DNA of 64,000 nucleotides, taken from contig JACRMT010000015.1 in assembly GCA_016214855.1 (NCBI GenBank), positions 1 to 64,000 on the forward strand. The letters are read 5' to 3'. Position 1 is the first letter of the stretch, and every line of letters starts with the position of its first letter. The stretch comes from Nitrospirota bacterium. GTDB taxonomy: Bacteria > Nitrospirota > Thermodesulfovibrionia > Thermodesulfovibrionales > UBA6898. A program made the translations under genes and the position numbers. The notes beneath the pieces were generated by a model. That model was not told where the DNA came from and did not search any database. It saw only the letters and a list, made by a program, of their open reading frames with translations. Shown in pieces: positions 32,547-41,191 of the stretch.

Positions 32547-32590
32547 AGGAATTACCCCCCCCTTGAGGTAAGAGGGGGAAGGGGGCGTTA
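32547..32590. repeat. C-rich hairpin repeat, copy D (degenerate)
   Basis: An imperfect hairpin of the type CCCCCCTT-gaggt-AAGAGGGGG lies between the two minus-strand genes. Its reverse complement resembles the element at 49263-49314 in word order. It seems a decayed member of the hairpin family described for 10927-11010. Confidence 0.5.
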
Positions 32591-32607
32591 TGTTCCCCAT
32601 CCTGCTA

Positions 32608-33432
32608 TTACTTGCCCTCCTTCTTCGCAGGAGGGTTGGTCACAAGGTCTATGATCGTCTTGGCGTCCTTGCCGCCGATCACGACCATGCCGTCAGGGAG
32701 AACCAGGGTCGGGGTTCCGGTGATGCCGAGTTCAGTGGCAAGCTTGATATTGGCCTCGACCTCCGGCTTGTTATCACACTCAGGCTTGGGAATCTCTTTT
32801 TTCGCGAAATTATCCTCAAGCAACTGGACCGAATGCTTGCAGAGAATGCTCTGGGATTTCCAGAAGGCGTCGGGATGCATCGGCAGCGGTATCAGCTTGA
32901 GATAAAAAGCGATATCTTTTCTCTCTGCAACAACTTTTTTTATCTCCTCATGAACCCTTGCGCAGTACGGGCAGTCAGGATCAGTAAAGACCGCCACCCT
33001 GTATTTGGCATTCTTGTCGCCGAGGATCAGGGCATTGTCCAGCGGGATCTTTGCATAATCAACATACTTGATCAGATCACGGTTCACCTTCTCAAAGGTC
33101 TCCTGCGTCTTGTTCGTCCCGGTATCGACCTCAAAAATCGGACCGGCAACAACATGCCGCTTCGAAAAACCGATATACATAACGCCTCTGGTGCCCTTGT
33201 CCTCAATAATGACTTCCCATAGCCCTTTCACCGGGCTGAGTTTGATATCAAGGGGTTTTACCTCGGCAGCGCCCAACTTCGTGAGTATCTGCTGGACATC
33301 CTGAATATTCATGGAGTGACACTTCATGCAGTCCTCTTCACACCCGCCAAAAGCAGCGACCTTCGCCGGCAGCGTGCCCTGGAGGGCATGAAGCACTATG
33401 ACAAATAAACCAATAATCAGAATTTTTTTCAT
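32608..33432 (-). CDS. DsbC-like disulfide isomerase with CxxCH motif
   Basis: A 274-aa periplasmic thioredoxin-fold protein. The signal peptide ends near KVAA. Residues 35-39 are C-M-K-C-H, a c-type heme attachment motif (CxxCH) at the start of the N-terminal DsbC-like dimerisation domain. The thioredoxin domain has DPDCPYCARV (Cys154, Cys157), cis-Pro241 in GTPT and a second Cys pair (198, 219). DsbC isomerises wrong disulfides. The heme motif suggests electron exchange with cytochromes. The paralogue 207 bp upstream has UGA at the Cys154 position. The region upstream has two inverted repeats (33485-33534). Confidence 0.85.
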   Translation of the reverse strand: MKKILIIGLFVIVLHALQGTLPAKVAAFGGCEEDCMKCHSMNIQDVQQILTKLGAAEVKPLDIKLSPVKGLWEVIIEDKGTRGVMYIGFSKRHVVAGPIFEVDTGTNKTQETFEKVNRDLIKYVDYAKIPLDNALILGDKNAKYRVAVFTDPDCPYCARVHEEIKKVVAERKDIAFYLKLIPLPMHPDAFWKSQSILCKHSVQLLEDNFAKKEIPKPECDNKPEVEANIKLATELGITGTPTLVLPDGMVVIGGKDAKTIIDLVTNPPAKKEGK

Positions 33433-33484
33433 AAAATCTTTCTTCTCCTTACTCGATATGATGATATTTTTTGTGACTGCTCAG

Positions 33485-33534
33485 GGTGTTTGGACTATAG
33501 TCTCAACACCTGCAGACTGTTCACCTGAACAGTC
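33485..33534. promoter_or_regulatory. Two adjacent inverted repeats between the DsbC-like genes
   Basis: GGTGTT...AACACC (33485-33510), enclosing GACTATAGTC, and GACTGTTCA-CC-TGAACAGTC (33515-33534, 9-bp perfect stem) lie in the 5' region of the 32608-33432 gene. A T run follows the second one on the plus strand. They could be an operator, an attenuator or a plus-strand terminator. Function not known. Confidence 0.4.
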
Positions 33535-33638
33535 TCTTTTTATATCACAACTTGCATTATTTCGCAAAGGAAATGGGAATTCAATGAGGGCTTGCAAAGG
33601 GTACACCGGGGAAAATGGTAAAAAAACCGAAACCGGAA

Positions 33639-34400
33639 TTACTTTTTGTCGATCTGTTTTATGATATCAGCGGCGTTCATGGCTCCCGGGATGAGCGTAC
33701 CGTTCGGAAAGATGACCGCAGGCGTGCCGCTGATGCCGAGCTTTTCTGCAAGCTTGATATTCTCGTCAATTACTGTGGTCTCGCAGCTTGGTGCAGGAAG
33801 AGGCTTCTTCTCAAGGGCAGCCTCAAGAAGGTCCAGCGATTGCTCGCAGATAATAGCCTTTGATTTTCCGTATGCCTCTTTATGCATCGGCAGGGGGTAG
33901 AGGATAACATAGAAGGCTATATCCTTCCTGTCTTTTATCACCGTCTTCATCTCCTGATGAAGTTTTCCGCAGTATGGTCAATCGGGGTCGGAAAATACAA
34001 TGATCTTGTTCTTTGCGGTCTTGTCACCCATAACAAGAGCATCCTTAAGCGGGATCTTTGAGACATCCACCTTGTTGATCTTCTGGAAACTCTCCTGGGT
34101 AAGGCTGGTCTTGGACTTGATATCAAAGATCTCGCCGCGCGTAATCGGAGAGATAATATGTTTCTTTGCATGATCGACGTAAACGATGGCTTTTTTGCCG
34201 CCCATATCAATACCGATCTCCCAGAGTCCAGCAACAGGGCTTTGCTTCACATGGATTATTTTTACATTCGGGATGAGGTCGTTCAGAATGCCTTTTGCCT
34301 CTTCAGCATTGAGGGGGTCTCCCTTTGCAGCGGCAATGGCTTCCGGCCTCATGCAGACAAGGGCAAAAAGAATAATTATCAATGTCAATATCTTGCGCAT
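33639..34400 (-). CDS. Candidate selenocysteine-containing DsbC-like protein (UPYC)
   Basis: Read with UGA as selenocysteine, this is a 253-aa periplasmic protein: signal peptide (MRKILTLIIILFALVCM...), N-terminal DsbC-like domain, then the thioredoxin domain FSDPD-U-PYCGKLHQE with Sec141 and Cys144. It also has a second Cys pair (185, 206) and cis-Pro227 in ISGTPAV. The UGA at 33980-33978 (minus) lies where the neighbouring paralogue has Cys154 (FTDPDCPYCARVHEE), and the frame continues intact for 112 residues. A stem-loop (33945-33962) follows 15 nt after the UGA. Selenoproteins with UxxC in thioredoxin folds are known (for example DsbA/DsbG-like). Without Sec the gene would be cut at residue 140. 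Confidence 0.8.
33945..33962 (-). promoter_or_regulatory. Candidate bacterial SECIS stem-loop
   Basis: On the mRNA sense strand, CTTCATC-AGGA-GATGAAG forms a perfect 7-bp stem with a 4-nt loop whose second base is G. It begins 15 nt after the UGA, putting the loop about 22 nt away, within the spacing expected for a bacterial SECIS read by SelB. The bases also encode the protein (LHQEMK). Confidence 0.65.
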
Positions 34401-34446
34401 GGGATACTATACCACAACTTGCCCTGCAGATGAAATACCAAAAAGG

Positions 34447-34899
34447 TCAGAAATTGAGAGGCAGGCCCTCGGTCTTTATCACAAGCCAGGTGGTGCGCTC
34501 TTTTTCGAGGGAAAACTTCATATGAAAAGGCTTTGAGAGGTCTCCTGCAATATAGCCGGTGTCGCTGCCACGGGTCGCCAATACCCGGACATCCAGTTCA
34601 GCCGTGGCAGTCTTATCCTTTATATCAATAAGGGTAATCTCATATTCGATCTTGATATTATCCATGTTCTGGAAAAGTCTGGTCATGCCTTCCTTGATAA
34701 AGAGATAGGTGAGCCCGTATTCGTCAGTATAATTGAACGAAACCTTTGCCATGACCTCGTCAATCTTCTCCTGTTCGATCGCCGCTGCACCCTCCCTGAA
34801 GAGTTTCTTTATCCTGCTTTCGTCTGAGGGCCAAATCAAATAGATGATGACCGGGGAGATGATAAGGATAACGAGGTATATGATCGTTCTTCTGCTCAT
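34447..34899 (-). CDS. Membrane-anchored NTF2-like protein
   Basis: A 150-aa protein: MSRRTIIYLVILIISPVIIY gives one N-terminal TM helix, followed by a soluble domain. Its pattern (IKKLFREGAAAIEQEKIDEVMAKVSFNYTDEYG...) resembles NTF2-like/SnoaL folds. I chose ATG 34899, which overlaps the bioA stop; the longer frame runs inside bioA. It is the last gene of the long minus-strand operon and sits just before the DsbC-like genes. Function unknown. Confidence 0.6.
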   Translation of the reverse strand: MSRRTIIYLVILIISPVIIYLIWPSDESRIKKLFREGAAAIEQEKIDEVMAKVSFNYTDEYGLTYLFIKEGMTRLFQNMDNIKIEYEITLIDIKDKTATAELDVRVLATRGSDTGYIAGDLSKPFHMKFSLEKERTTWLVIKTEGLPLNF

Positions 34900-36275
34900 G
34901 TGGTTACCGAGATTATAGCATCCCTGAGGACACTCAGCATCTGGCCGAGATTCTCGATGCTGATATTCAGCGGCGGCATGATCACGATAACATTGCCAAG
35001 CGGCCTGATGATAACGCCGTTGTCGCGTGCGTGATAGGCGACCTTCCATCCCATCTTCTCTTCCCAGTCATACGGCTCTTTCGTCTTTTTGTCCAGCACG
35101 AGTTCAACCCCTGCCATAAGCCCCCTGCTCCTGACATTGCCGACATGGGGGAGTGCAAGCATCTGGCCGAGCCAATCATCGAGAAGTGCGATCTTCGGCG
35201 TCATCTGCCTGAGAGTTTCTTCCTTCTCAAATATATCCAGGCAGGCAACTGCTGCTGCGCAGGCAAGAGGATTGCCGGTATACGAATGACCGTGAAAAAA
35301 AGTCCTCAGGTCTTTGAAATCGCCAAGAAATGCCCGGTATATCTCTTCTGTTGCAAGCGTAACGGCAAGGGGCATGTATCCGCCGGTGATGCCCTTGGAA
35401 AGACAGATAATATCAGGCATGACATGCTCATGTTCGCAGGCGAACATCCTGCCTGTTCTGCCAAATCCCGTTGCAACCTCATCAGCGATAAGAAGAATAT
35501 TGTATTTGGTGCAGAGCTCCCTTATGCGCTTAAGATATCCGGGAGGAGAAACGATCATCCCTCCTGCTGCCTGGACCAGGGGCTCTATGATCAGGCCTGC
35601 CATCTCATGGTGGTGGTCTTGCATCAGCTCCTCAAGCTTGTCTGCACAGAAGAGGCTGCAATCAGGATATTCCCTGCCAAGCTCACAGCGGTAGCAGTAG
35701 GGCGACGGTGCTTTATAGGTCGGGAAAAGGAGCGGACCGAAGGCCTCGTGGAATATAGCTACCCCTCCCACACTCACTGCACCGATCGTGTCTCCGTGAT
35801 AGGCATTGTTCAGAGAGAGGAAGGACGTCTTCTGCTTTTCGCCCCGATGCTGCCAGTACTGGAATGCCATTTTGAGGGCAACCTCGACCGCAGTTGAACC
35901 ATTGTCCGAATAAAAAACACGGCTGAGTGAAGAATGAGCATCGAGGAAAGAGGCATTCATCAGCATGACCAGCTTTTCAGCCAGTCGGATAGCAGGCTCA
36001 TTGCTGAGGCCAAGCAGTGTGCTGTGGCTTATTCTGTCCACCTGCGCCTTTATGGCATCGTCGATCTCTTTTTTCCGGTGGCCGAATATATTGACCCAAA
36101 GTGATGAAACCCCGTCAAGATACCATCTGCCGTACCTGTCTTTGACAAAAGAGTCCCGGCCCTCGGTGATAATCACAGGCAGGCCCTCCTCCCACTCCTT
36201 CATCTGCGTAAAGGGATGCCAGATGTATTTCCTGTCGGCATCTTCAAGATGCCTGTTATCTTCCTGAAGCCCCAT
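34896..36275 (-). CDS. bioA: Adenosylmethionine-8-amino-7-oxononanoate aminotransferase
   Basis: A 459-aa class III PLP aminotransferase that makes 7,8-diaminopelargonate for biotin synthesis, using SAM as amino donor. It has WHPFTQMKEW near the N-terminus, a BioA-typical start; GSTAVEVALKMAFQYW; DEVATGFGRTG; and the PLP lysine in CLSKGITGG. Length is typical. No bioB, bioD or bioF is in the window. It sits in an operon with envelope glycosyltransferase genes (gap of 5 bp to the upstream flippase-like gene), an odd setting for a biotin gene. Confidence 0.95.
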   Translation of the reverse strand: MGLQEDNRHLEDADRKYIWHPFTQMKEWEEGLPVIITEGRDSFVKDRYGRWYLDGVSSLWVNIFGHRKKEIDDAIKAQVDRISHSTLLGLSNEPAIRLAEKLVMLMNASFLDAHSSLSRVFYSDNGSTAVEVALKMAFQYWQHRGEKQKTSFLSLNNAYHGDTIGAVSVGGVAIFHEAFGPLLFPTYKAPSPYCYRCELGREYPDCSLFCADKLEELMQDHHHEMAGLIIEPLVQAAGGMIVSPPGYLKRIRELCTKYNILLIADEVATGFGRTGRMFACEHEHVMPDIICLSKGITGGYMPLAVTLATEEIYRAFLGDFKDLRTFFHGHSYTGNPLACAAAVACLDIFEKEETLRQMTPKIALLDDWLGQMLALPHVGNVRSRGLMAGVELVLDKKTKEPYDWEEKMGWKVAYHARDNGVIIRPLGNVIVIMPPLNISIENLGQMLSVLRDAIISVTT

Positions 36276-36280
36276 ATCGG

Positions 36281-37213
36281 TTACACCGCTTTCTGCCGAT
36301 CATAAAAGAAATAGAAGACAAGCCCGGGCAGGCTGCCGATAAAGGTGGAGAAGAACCATGCAAGAGACAGGGAGGTCGCAGCCTCAGGCGAAATACCGAT
36401 AAGACCGAGAAGAATGACAAACGTTCCCTCACGGACGCCAAGGCCTGATATGGAAACAGGCAGGGCCACAACCGTTATAACGATCGGGAGAAAAACAGCA
36501 AGCAGGAGCAGAGAGATATCCTCGCCCATCTTCGATGCAAGGATGAGGACACTCACAAAATTCAGCAGCTGGACGACCACGGAAAGAAGAAGGGTCTTCA
36601 CCATAACAGTCCTCTGCTTCTTTATGACCGAGAAATATTCGTAAATATCGGTCATGAGCCTGAATCTCTTTCCCAGCCTAAGTCCAAAGAAGAGGAAGCT
36701 GCCGATAACAAAGGATACAAAAAACCCCGGCATAAGCCATCTGTGCGGAGATGCCCCAAAAACGTCAAGACTGAACGGAAAGGCGGAAATGCCGATCACC
36801 ATGAGGGTCACAAAGCCGAGGTACCGGTCCATAAAAACAGCAGCAAGCGTAACGCTGATCTTCTTCGCGTCCTTGTTCAGGTAATAGGCCCTGACAGCAT
36901 CGCCGCCCACAACGCCGGGCAGAAAACTGCTAAAAAAAGCCCCGATCATATACAGCGAAAAGAGTCTCTTAAGCGGATAGTTGTCGGGCAGGAGAAGCTG
37001 CCACCGCATCGTAGAAAAGACCTGGGACAGGATATAGAGCGCTGATGCGCTCAGGAACGTGAAAAGCCCAAGGCTTTTCAGGATATGGATCACCTGCGCC
37101 ATATCAGCTTTTCGGGAGATAAGATACAACGAGAAAGAGCTGACAACAAGTTTGAGGATGAGAATGACGACTTTCTTATTTATTGCCAGGGCCAATGACC
37201 TTCTTGATGACAT
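36281..37213 (-). CDS. Flippase-like/lysylphosphatidylglycerol synthase TM-domain protein
   Basis: A ~310-aa integral membrane protein with about eight TM helices of the LPG_synthase_TM/UPF0104 family: IKSLGLFTFLSASALYILSQ-like helices, RLFSLYMIGAFFSSFLPGVVGGDAVRAYYL and SISGLGVREG. Members flip or modify lipid-linked molecules. It follows GT2 (its start lies in the end of that gene) and is followed by bioA. The start is unsettled: ATG 37213 has no clear ribosome site; TTG 37195, with AAGAAGG nearby, is possible. Confidence 0.8.
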   Translation of the reverse strand: MSSRRSLALAINKKVVILILKLVVSSFSLYLISRKADMAQVIHILKSLGLFTFLSASALYILSQVFSTMRWQLLLPDNYPLKRLFSLYMIGAFFSSFLPGVVGGDAVRAYYLNKDAKKISVTLAAVFMDRYLGFVTLMVIGISAFPFSLDVFGASPHRWLMPGFFVSFVIGSFLFFGLRLGKRFRLMTDIYEYFSVIKKQRTVMVKTLLLSVVVQLLNFVSVLILASKMGEDISLLLLAVFLPIVITVVALPVSISGLGVREGTFVILLGLIGISPEAATSLSLAWFFSTFIGSLPGLVFYFFYDRQKAV

Positions 37214-38126
37214 AGATCGGTTTTTTCTGGGTCTCGTGATACACACGCACCATCATTTCGCCAAGGAGACCCATGCCGATGAACTGGATGCCGACGATGA
37301 TCAGCAGGGAACCTAACAGAAGAAGAGGTCTGCCGCCGATGTCCTTGCCCGCAATAAGTTTCTCTATCGTGAGATAGATAGAGATCAGAAAGCCGAGCAT
37401 GCCGCTCGCCAATCCTATAGGGCCGAAGAACTGTAAAGGCTTTGTCGAAAAACTCTGGAGAAACTTGACCGTGATCAGGTCAAGGACAACCTTCATGGTC
37501 CGTGAGATGCCGTATTTTGACTTGCCGCGCACCCTTGGATGGTGCTCTGTCTCGACCTCTGCAATGCGCACACCATACCAGCTCGCAACAGCAGGGATGA
37601 ACCGGTGCATTTCGCCGTAGAGCTTGAGGTTCTTGATGACGTCCCGCTTATATGCCTTGAGTGAACAGCCGTAGTCATGAAGATTTACGCCGGTAACTTT
37701 GCTGATAAGCCAGTTCGCCATGATCGAGGGTAGCCTGCGCGAAAGGAACGGGTCCTTCCTCTTCTTTCTCCAACCGCTCACCAGGTCATTGTCTTTCATC
37801 TGTTCAATGAGCTTGGGGATATCATTCGGATCGTTCTGAAGGTCCCCGTCCATGGTAATGATGATGTCGCCCCGCGAATAGTCGAACCCCGCTGCAAAGG
37901 CCGCAGTCTGGCCGAAGTTCCTCCTGAGACTCAGGACAATGACTTTACTGTCCCCTGCCTGGATCTCCTGGAGAAATTTCAGGGTATTATCGGTGCTGCC
38001 GTCATCAATAAAGAGCATCTCATAATCAGCATCAAGGGTTTCCAGCACGGCCTTCAGCCGGATGTGAAGCTCCTGAACATTTTCTTCTTCATTGTACAGT
38101 GGTATTACAACAGATATGGTCATCAA
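37176..38126 (-). CDS. GT2 family glycosyltransferase (DPM1/ArnC-like)
   Basis: A 316-aa membrane-associated glycosyltransferase: VVIPLYNEEENV, FIDDGSTDNT, TMDGDLQNDP (DxD) and YGCSLKAYKRDV. Two C-terminal TM helices follow (from ~230), as in polyprenyl-phosphate sugar transferases such as ArnC and GtrB. It would make an undecaprenyl-phosphate sugar for the GT83-like enzyme encoded just upstream. It overlaps that gene by 4 bp (ATGA). The sugar is not known. Confidence 0.88.
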   Translation of the reverse strand: MMTISVVIPLYNEEENVQELHIRLKAVLETLDADYEMLFIDDGSTDNTLKFLQEIQAGDSKVIVLSLRRNFGQTAAFAAGFDYSRGDIIITMDGDLQNDPNDIPKLIEQMKDNDLVSGWRKKRKDPFLSRRLPSIMANWLISKVTGVNLHDYGCSLKAYKRDVIKNLKLYGEMHRFIPAVASWYGVRIAEVETEHHPRVRGKSKYGISRTMKVVLDLITVKFLQSFSTKPLQFFGPIGLASGMLGFLISIYLTIEKLIAGKDIGGRPLLLLGSLLIIVGIQFIGMGLLGEMMVRVYHETQKKPIYVIKKVIGPGNK

Positions 38127-40153
38127 AAGGTCTCCGGCTGCTGCGATTCAAAACCTTTGAAATCATAACATGCTGATACGCTAAATTTCAGGGTTTTCTT
38201 CCTCCGCGTCTTTACCTCGACCACCCTCTGATCACACGAACTGAAGGCACGGGAAACCTCTTCGGGAAGCTCCTCTTTTCCCCTTGCCCTGACAAAGATG
38301 GCATTCTGGCCCCTGAGATTTTCAAAGCCGGGCCACAGGTCGTACTGGTTCATTCTCCTGCCGAGATTAACACAGTATGTGACCGGATTATCTTTCATAT
38401 AAAAGGCCAGCTCGCTCGCAACCTGATAACTGTCCGAAAAAACAAAGACCGGACCCTTCACGGACATGTCCTTATGAAGAACCGACGTTTCCTCCCCCAG
38501 CTCTTTCCAGCCCACAAGCCTGATGGAAGGATCAAATTTTTCCGGCAGTCCGAGCAGGGATGGGGCATGGGCAAAGAACGTTGTCAGCATGGCAAGGGAA
38601 ATGGCAAGCACCACGGTCATGCGAAGGGGTTTCCTGAAGTCTTCCCGGCGGCGCAAAAAAAAAGCTGAGAAGGCGACAATGCCGGAGATATAGCCTGTCA
38701 GTGCCCAGTTTGCCTGCACCTTTCCCTGAATGCTTTTGGCAAGGAAAAAGGCGATCACCGGCAGAAAGAACCAAAAGAGAAAGGCCCCTTCTTTTGTCTT
38801 TCGCAATTTCAGGACCGCGACAATGATCATCACAAAGAGCAGCGGTGTCACCACCCCAAATTGAGAGCCAAGGAATTCACCAAACGACCGGATTGACAGC
38901 ACAAGCCCTTCATGCAGATGTGCCTGTCCTGCAGTATGCTTCAACGTCACCCATCCGCGGGAAGCATTCCAGAATATCACCGGACTGAAAACCAGCATGC
39001 TGATCAGGAAGGCCAGATAAGGGCCAGGGGTCTTCAGGAGCCTTCGCGCATCCTTTTGGAAAAGAAGGTAGAGAAACGCAGAAAGCAGAAAAAATGCCAT
39101 GGTATATTTTGTGAGCAGACCAAACCCTGCTGATATGCCTAACAGTATCCATAACAGTGAAGATGCTTTGGTGTCTCCGGGAGAAAGTCCCTGTCTGACA
39201 ATACGGTGAAAAAGATAGAGGGAGAGTATCCAGAAGAAGATGAAGGGAGAATCTATGGTCAGGAGCATCCCGAAAACAGAAAAAAGCGGCACAACCTGCA
39301 GAAGAAGAGCAGAGGCGAGGCCTGTCCTTTCGTCATAGAGCTCTTTGCCGAGCCTGAAGAGCAGGATACTGCCAAGAGCTGAAAGAAGGACGGCAAAAGC
39401 CCGAACCCCCAGGACTGTGCTACCGAAAAAGAAGGTGCTGATCCGGATAAGCCAGGCTATCACAGGCCCTTTCGAATAATAGCTCCAGTCAAGACGGCGG
39501 GACCATTCCCAGTAATGCGCTTCATCAGCAACAAGGTCAAAAGGGCCGGTCATGATATAGGAGATACGGAAGAAACTCAGGACGATAAGCACAACGATCA
39601 GCGCCTGCAGATAGGATCTTTCCCGGACGATCTCTTCTGCCCGCCGGTAAAGATACACGGTGCAGTACGCCGCCGCTGTTCCAATAAGAGCGCCGGCAAG
39701 GACGTCAGACGGGTAGTGGACACCGACAAAAATTCTTGAAACACTTATCAGCGCTGCAGCTGCAATAAAAAAAAGGCTCAGTCTGTTCCTCAGCATGAAC
39801 CCTATGGTCATGGCAAAGGCAAAGGCATTCGAGGCATGATTTGAAGGCATGGAATACGACTTGCCGCAGCCGACAAGGAGATGGACGTTATCAAGCGCAT
39901 TGCAAGGTCGCTGACGCATCACAAGCTCCTTCAGCATATGACTGCCTGCATCAGCAAAGGCAATGGCAAAAAGCCCGGCAAAAAGCATCGGCAGAGCATG
40001 CTTCTTCTCCCTGAACCAGAGCAGCAGCACAAAAGGGAGAAAAACAAGAGCTGTCTGTGACGTTACAAAGGGCATGACCCGGTCGAAAAAAGGGTTCTGC
40101 AGATTCTGGTTTATGAAAAAAAAGAGCGCTGTATCGATGTCAGGAAGATGCAT
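38123..40153 (-). CDS. PAP2 phosphatase fused to an ArnT-like glycosyltransferase
   Basis: A 676-aa polytopic protein. Residues 1-170 are a PAP2/phosphatidic acid phosphatase: KELVMRQRP (75-83), PSNHAS (103-108), SRIFVGVHYPSD (139-150). Residues 185-676 are a PMT/ArnT-like GT-C domain with DEAHYWEWSRRLDWSYY (acidic site) and about ten more TM helices. The phosphatase half could remove the undecaprenyl pyrophosphate or lipid phosphate product, and the GT half could transfer a sugar from the polyprenyl carrier. It overlaps GT2 (4 bp) and the regulator gene (14 bp). Likely modifies lipid A or another envelope glycolipid. Confidence 0.85.
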   Translation of the reverse strand: MHLPDIDTALFFFINQNLQNPFFDRVMPFVTSQTALVFLPFVLLLWFREKKHALPMLFAGLFAIAFADAGSHMLKELVMRQRPCNALDNVHLLVGCGKSYSMPSNHASNAFAFAMTIGFMLRNRLSLFFIAAAALISVSRIFVGVHYPSDVLAGALIGTAAAYCTVYLYRRAEEIVRERSYLQALIVVLIVLSFFRISYIMTGPFDLVADEAHYWEWSRRLDWSYYSKGPVIAWLIRISTFFFGSTVLGVRAFAVLLSALGSILLFRLGKELYDERTGLASALLLQVVPLFSVFGMLLTIDSPFIFFWILSLYLFHRIVRQGLSPGDTKASSLLWILLGISAGFGLLTKYTMAFFLLSAFLYLLFQKDARRLLKTPGPYLAFLISMLVFSPVIFWNASRGWVTLKHTAGQAHLHEGLVLSIRSFGEFLGSQFGVVTPLLFVMIIVAVLKLRKTKEGAFLFWFFLPVIAFFLAKSIQGKVQANWALTGYISGIVAFSAFFLRRREDFRKPLRMTVVLAISLAMLTTFFAHAPSLLGLPEKFDPSIRLVGWKELGEETSVLHKDMSVKGPVFVFSDSYQVASELAFYMKDNPVTYCVNLGRRMNQYDLWPGFENLRGQNAIFVRARGKEELPEEVSRAFSSCDQRVVEVKTRRKKTLKFSVSACYDFKGFESQQPETF

Positions 40154-40484
40154 TCAGATAGGCCCTTACTTTTCCCCGCAGTTCTTCCAGCTTGAAGGGT
40201 TTCTCAATGAAATTGTCTGCATCCTTGTTGTACGACCCGCCGCTCATGAGCAGCACCTTGATCCCGGGCGAGGACTTCTTCACCCTCTCGATGATATTCT
40301 CTGCCGTGTCCTCCTCCATATGGAGGTCTGTGATCATCAGATCAAAGGGCGCTTCCCTGAGCGCTGTACCGAGCTCCTCCATGTTCTGTGCCCTGGCAAC
40401 AGCATATCCTACCCTTGTAAGCGCTTTTTCGACCGTGTTCAGGATGAGCAGTTCATCGTCAATGACAAGAATTTTTGCAGACAT
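40140..40484 (-). CDS. Single-domain response regulator (CheY-like)
   Basis: A ~114-aa receiver domain: VIDDELLIL (acidic pair), the phospho-accepting Asp in MITDLHME, a Ser in LMSGGSY and Lys in IEKPF. It has no output domain, so it acts by protein contact. No histidine kinase is next to it. I chose ATG 40484 (MSAKILVIDDE). Its end overlaps the PAP2-GT gene, placing it at the head of the long glycosylation-bioA operon. Confidence 0.9.
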   Translation of the reverse strand: MSAKILVIDDELLILNTVEKALTRVGYAVARAQNMEELGTALREAPFDLMITDLHMEEDTAENIIERVKKSSPGIKVLLMSGGSYNKDADNFIEKPFKLEELRGKVRAYLNASS

Positions 40485-40549
40485 AATTTCCGTACTGTAA
40501 CATTTTTCAGGGTACAGGGAAAACAGCGGCCGGGGCAAACACCAAAGGA

Positions 40550-41191
40550 CTAAAAACTCTTGAGCTCTATGAGGTTCCTCGATAGCGTAATCCTGCCCTT
40601 GCGCTCAAAGTCCTTGAGAAGTCTGCTCACAACTTCCCGGGAAGTGCCGAGGTCATCCGCGATCTTCTGGTGCGTTGCTGTCAGTCTGTTGTCCCCGGAT
40701 CTCTCCACAAGATAATCCATCAGCCGTCGGTCCATACGGCCGAATGCTATCTCTTCAACGAGAGCCATCACCTCGGCAAGCCTCTGGCTCAGGATATTGA
40801 AAACAAAGTTCCTCATCTCCTCATACCCGGCAACCAGCCTTCTGAAATCATTCGAAGGGATAAGGAGCATCTCGCCCGCTTCCATGGCAACGGCCTGGGC
40901 AGGATAGGAAAGGTTCGAAAGGATACAGGATGCGTTAAGAATGCAGGTTTCGCCGGCGCCTATTTCATAGAGCGTGATCTCCCTTCCGCCTTCACCGGAC
41001 TTGTACACTCTGATATCGCCGGAAAGCAGAAAGGCAATGGCAGCACAGGCATCGCCCTCGCGGTAAACCTGAAGGTCTTTGGGGAATTTCTGGAAACTCG
41101 CAACAGAAAGCAGGTCAGAGGTCAGTTTCTCCGTTGCTTTTGCAAATACGGGAAAGGCGTCAATGAACTGTTTCTTTATCACTGTTTCCAT
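40550..41191 (-). CDS. Crp/Fnr-family transcription regulator
   Basis: A 213-aa regulator: an N-terminal cyclic-nucleotide-binding-like beta barrel (LLSGDIRVYKSGEGGREITL), a dimer helix, and a C-terminal winged helix ATHQKIADDLGTSREVVSRL. No N-terminal Fnr-type Cys cluster, so oxygen sensing by Fe-S is unlikely; Cys occurs in ETCILNASCIL. ATG 41191 has GAGGAG seven bases before it. It lies upstream of the response regulator gene (66-bp gap). The signal is unknown. Confidence 0.88.
   Translation of the reverse strand: METVIKKQFIDAFPVFAKATEKLTSDLLSVASFQKFPKDLQVYREGDACAAIAFLLSGDIRVYKSGEGGREITLYEIGAGETCILNASCILSNLSYPAQAVAMEAGEMLLIPSNDFRRLVAGYEEMRNFVFNILSQRLAEVMALVEEIAFGRMDRRLMDYLVERSGDNRLTATHQKIADDLGTSREVVSRLLKDFERKGRITLSRNLIELKSF

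Noticed and set aside
36281..37213. Flippase-like protein as mprF lysyl-phosphatidylglycerol synthase
   Set aside because: Only the TM part is present; the cytoplasmic synthase domain is missing.
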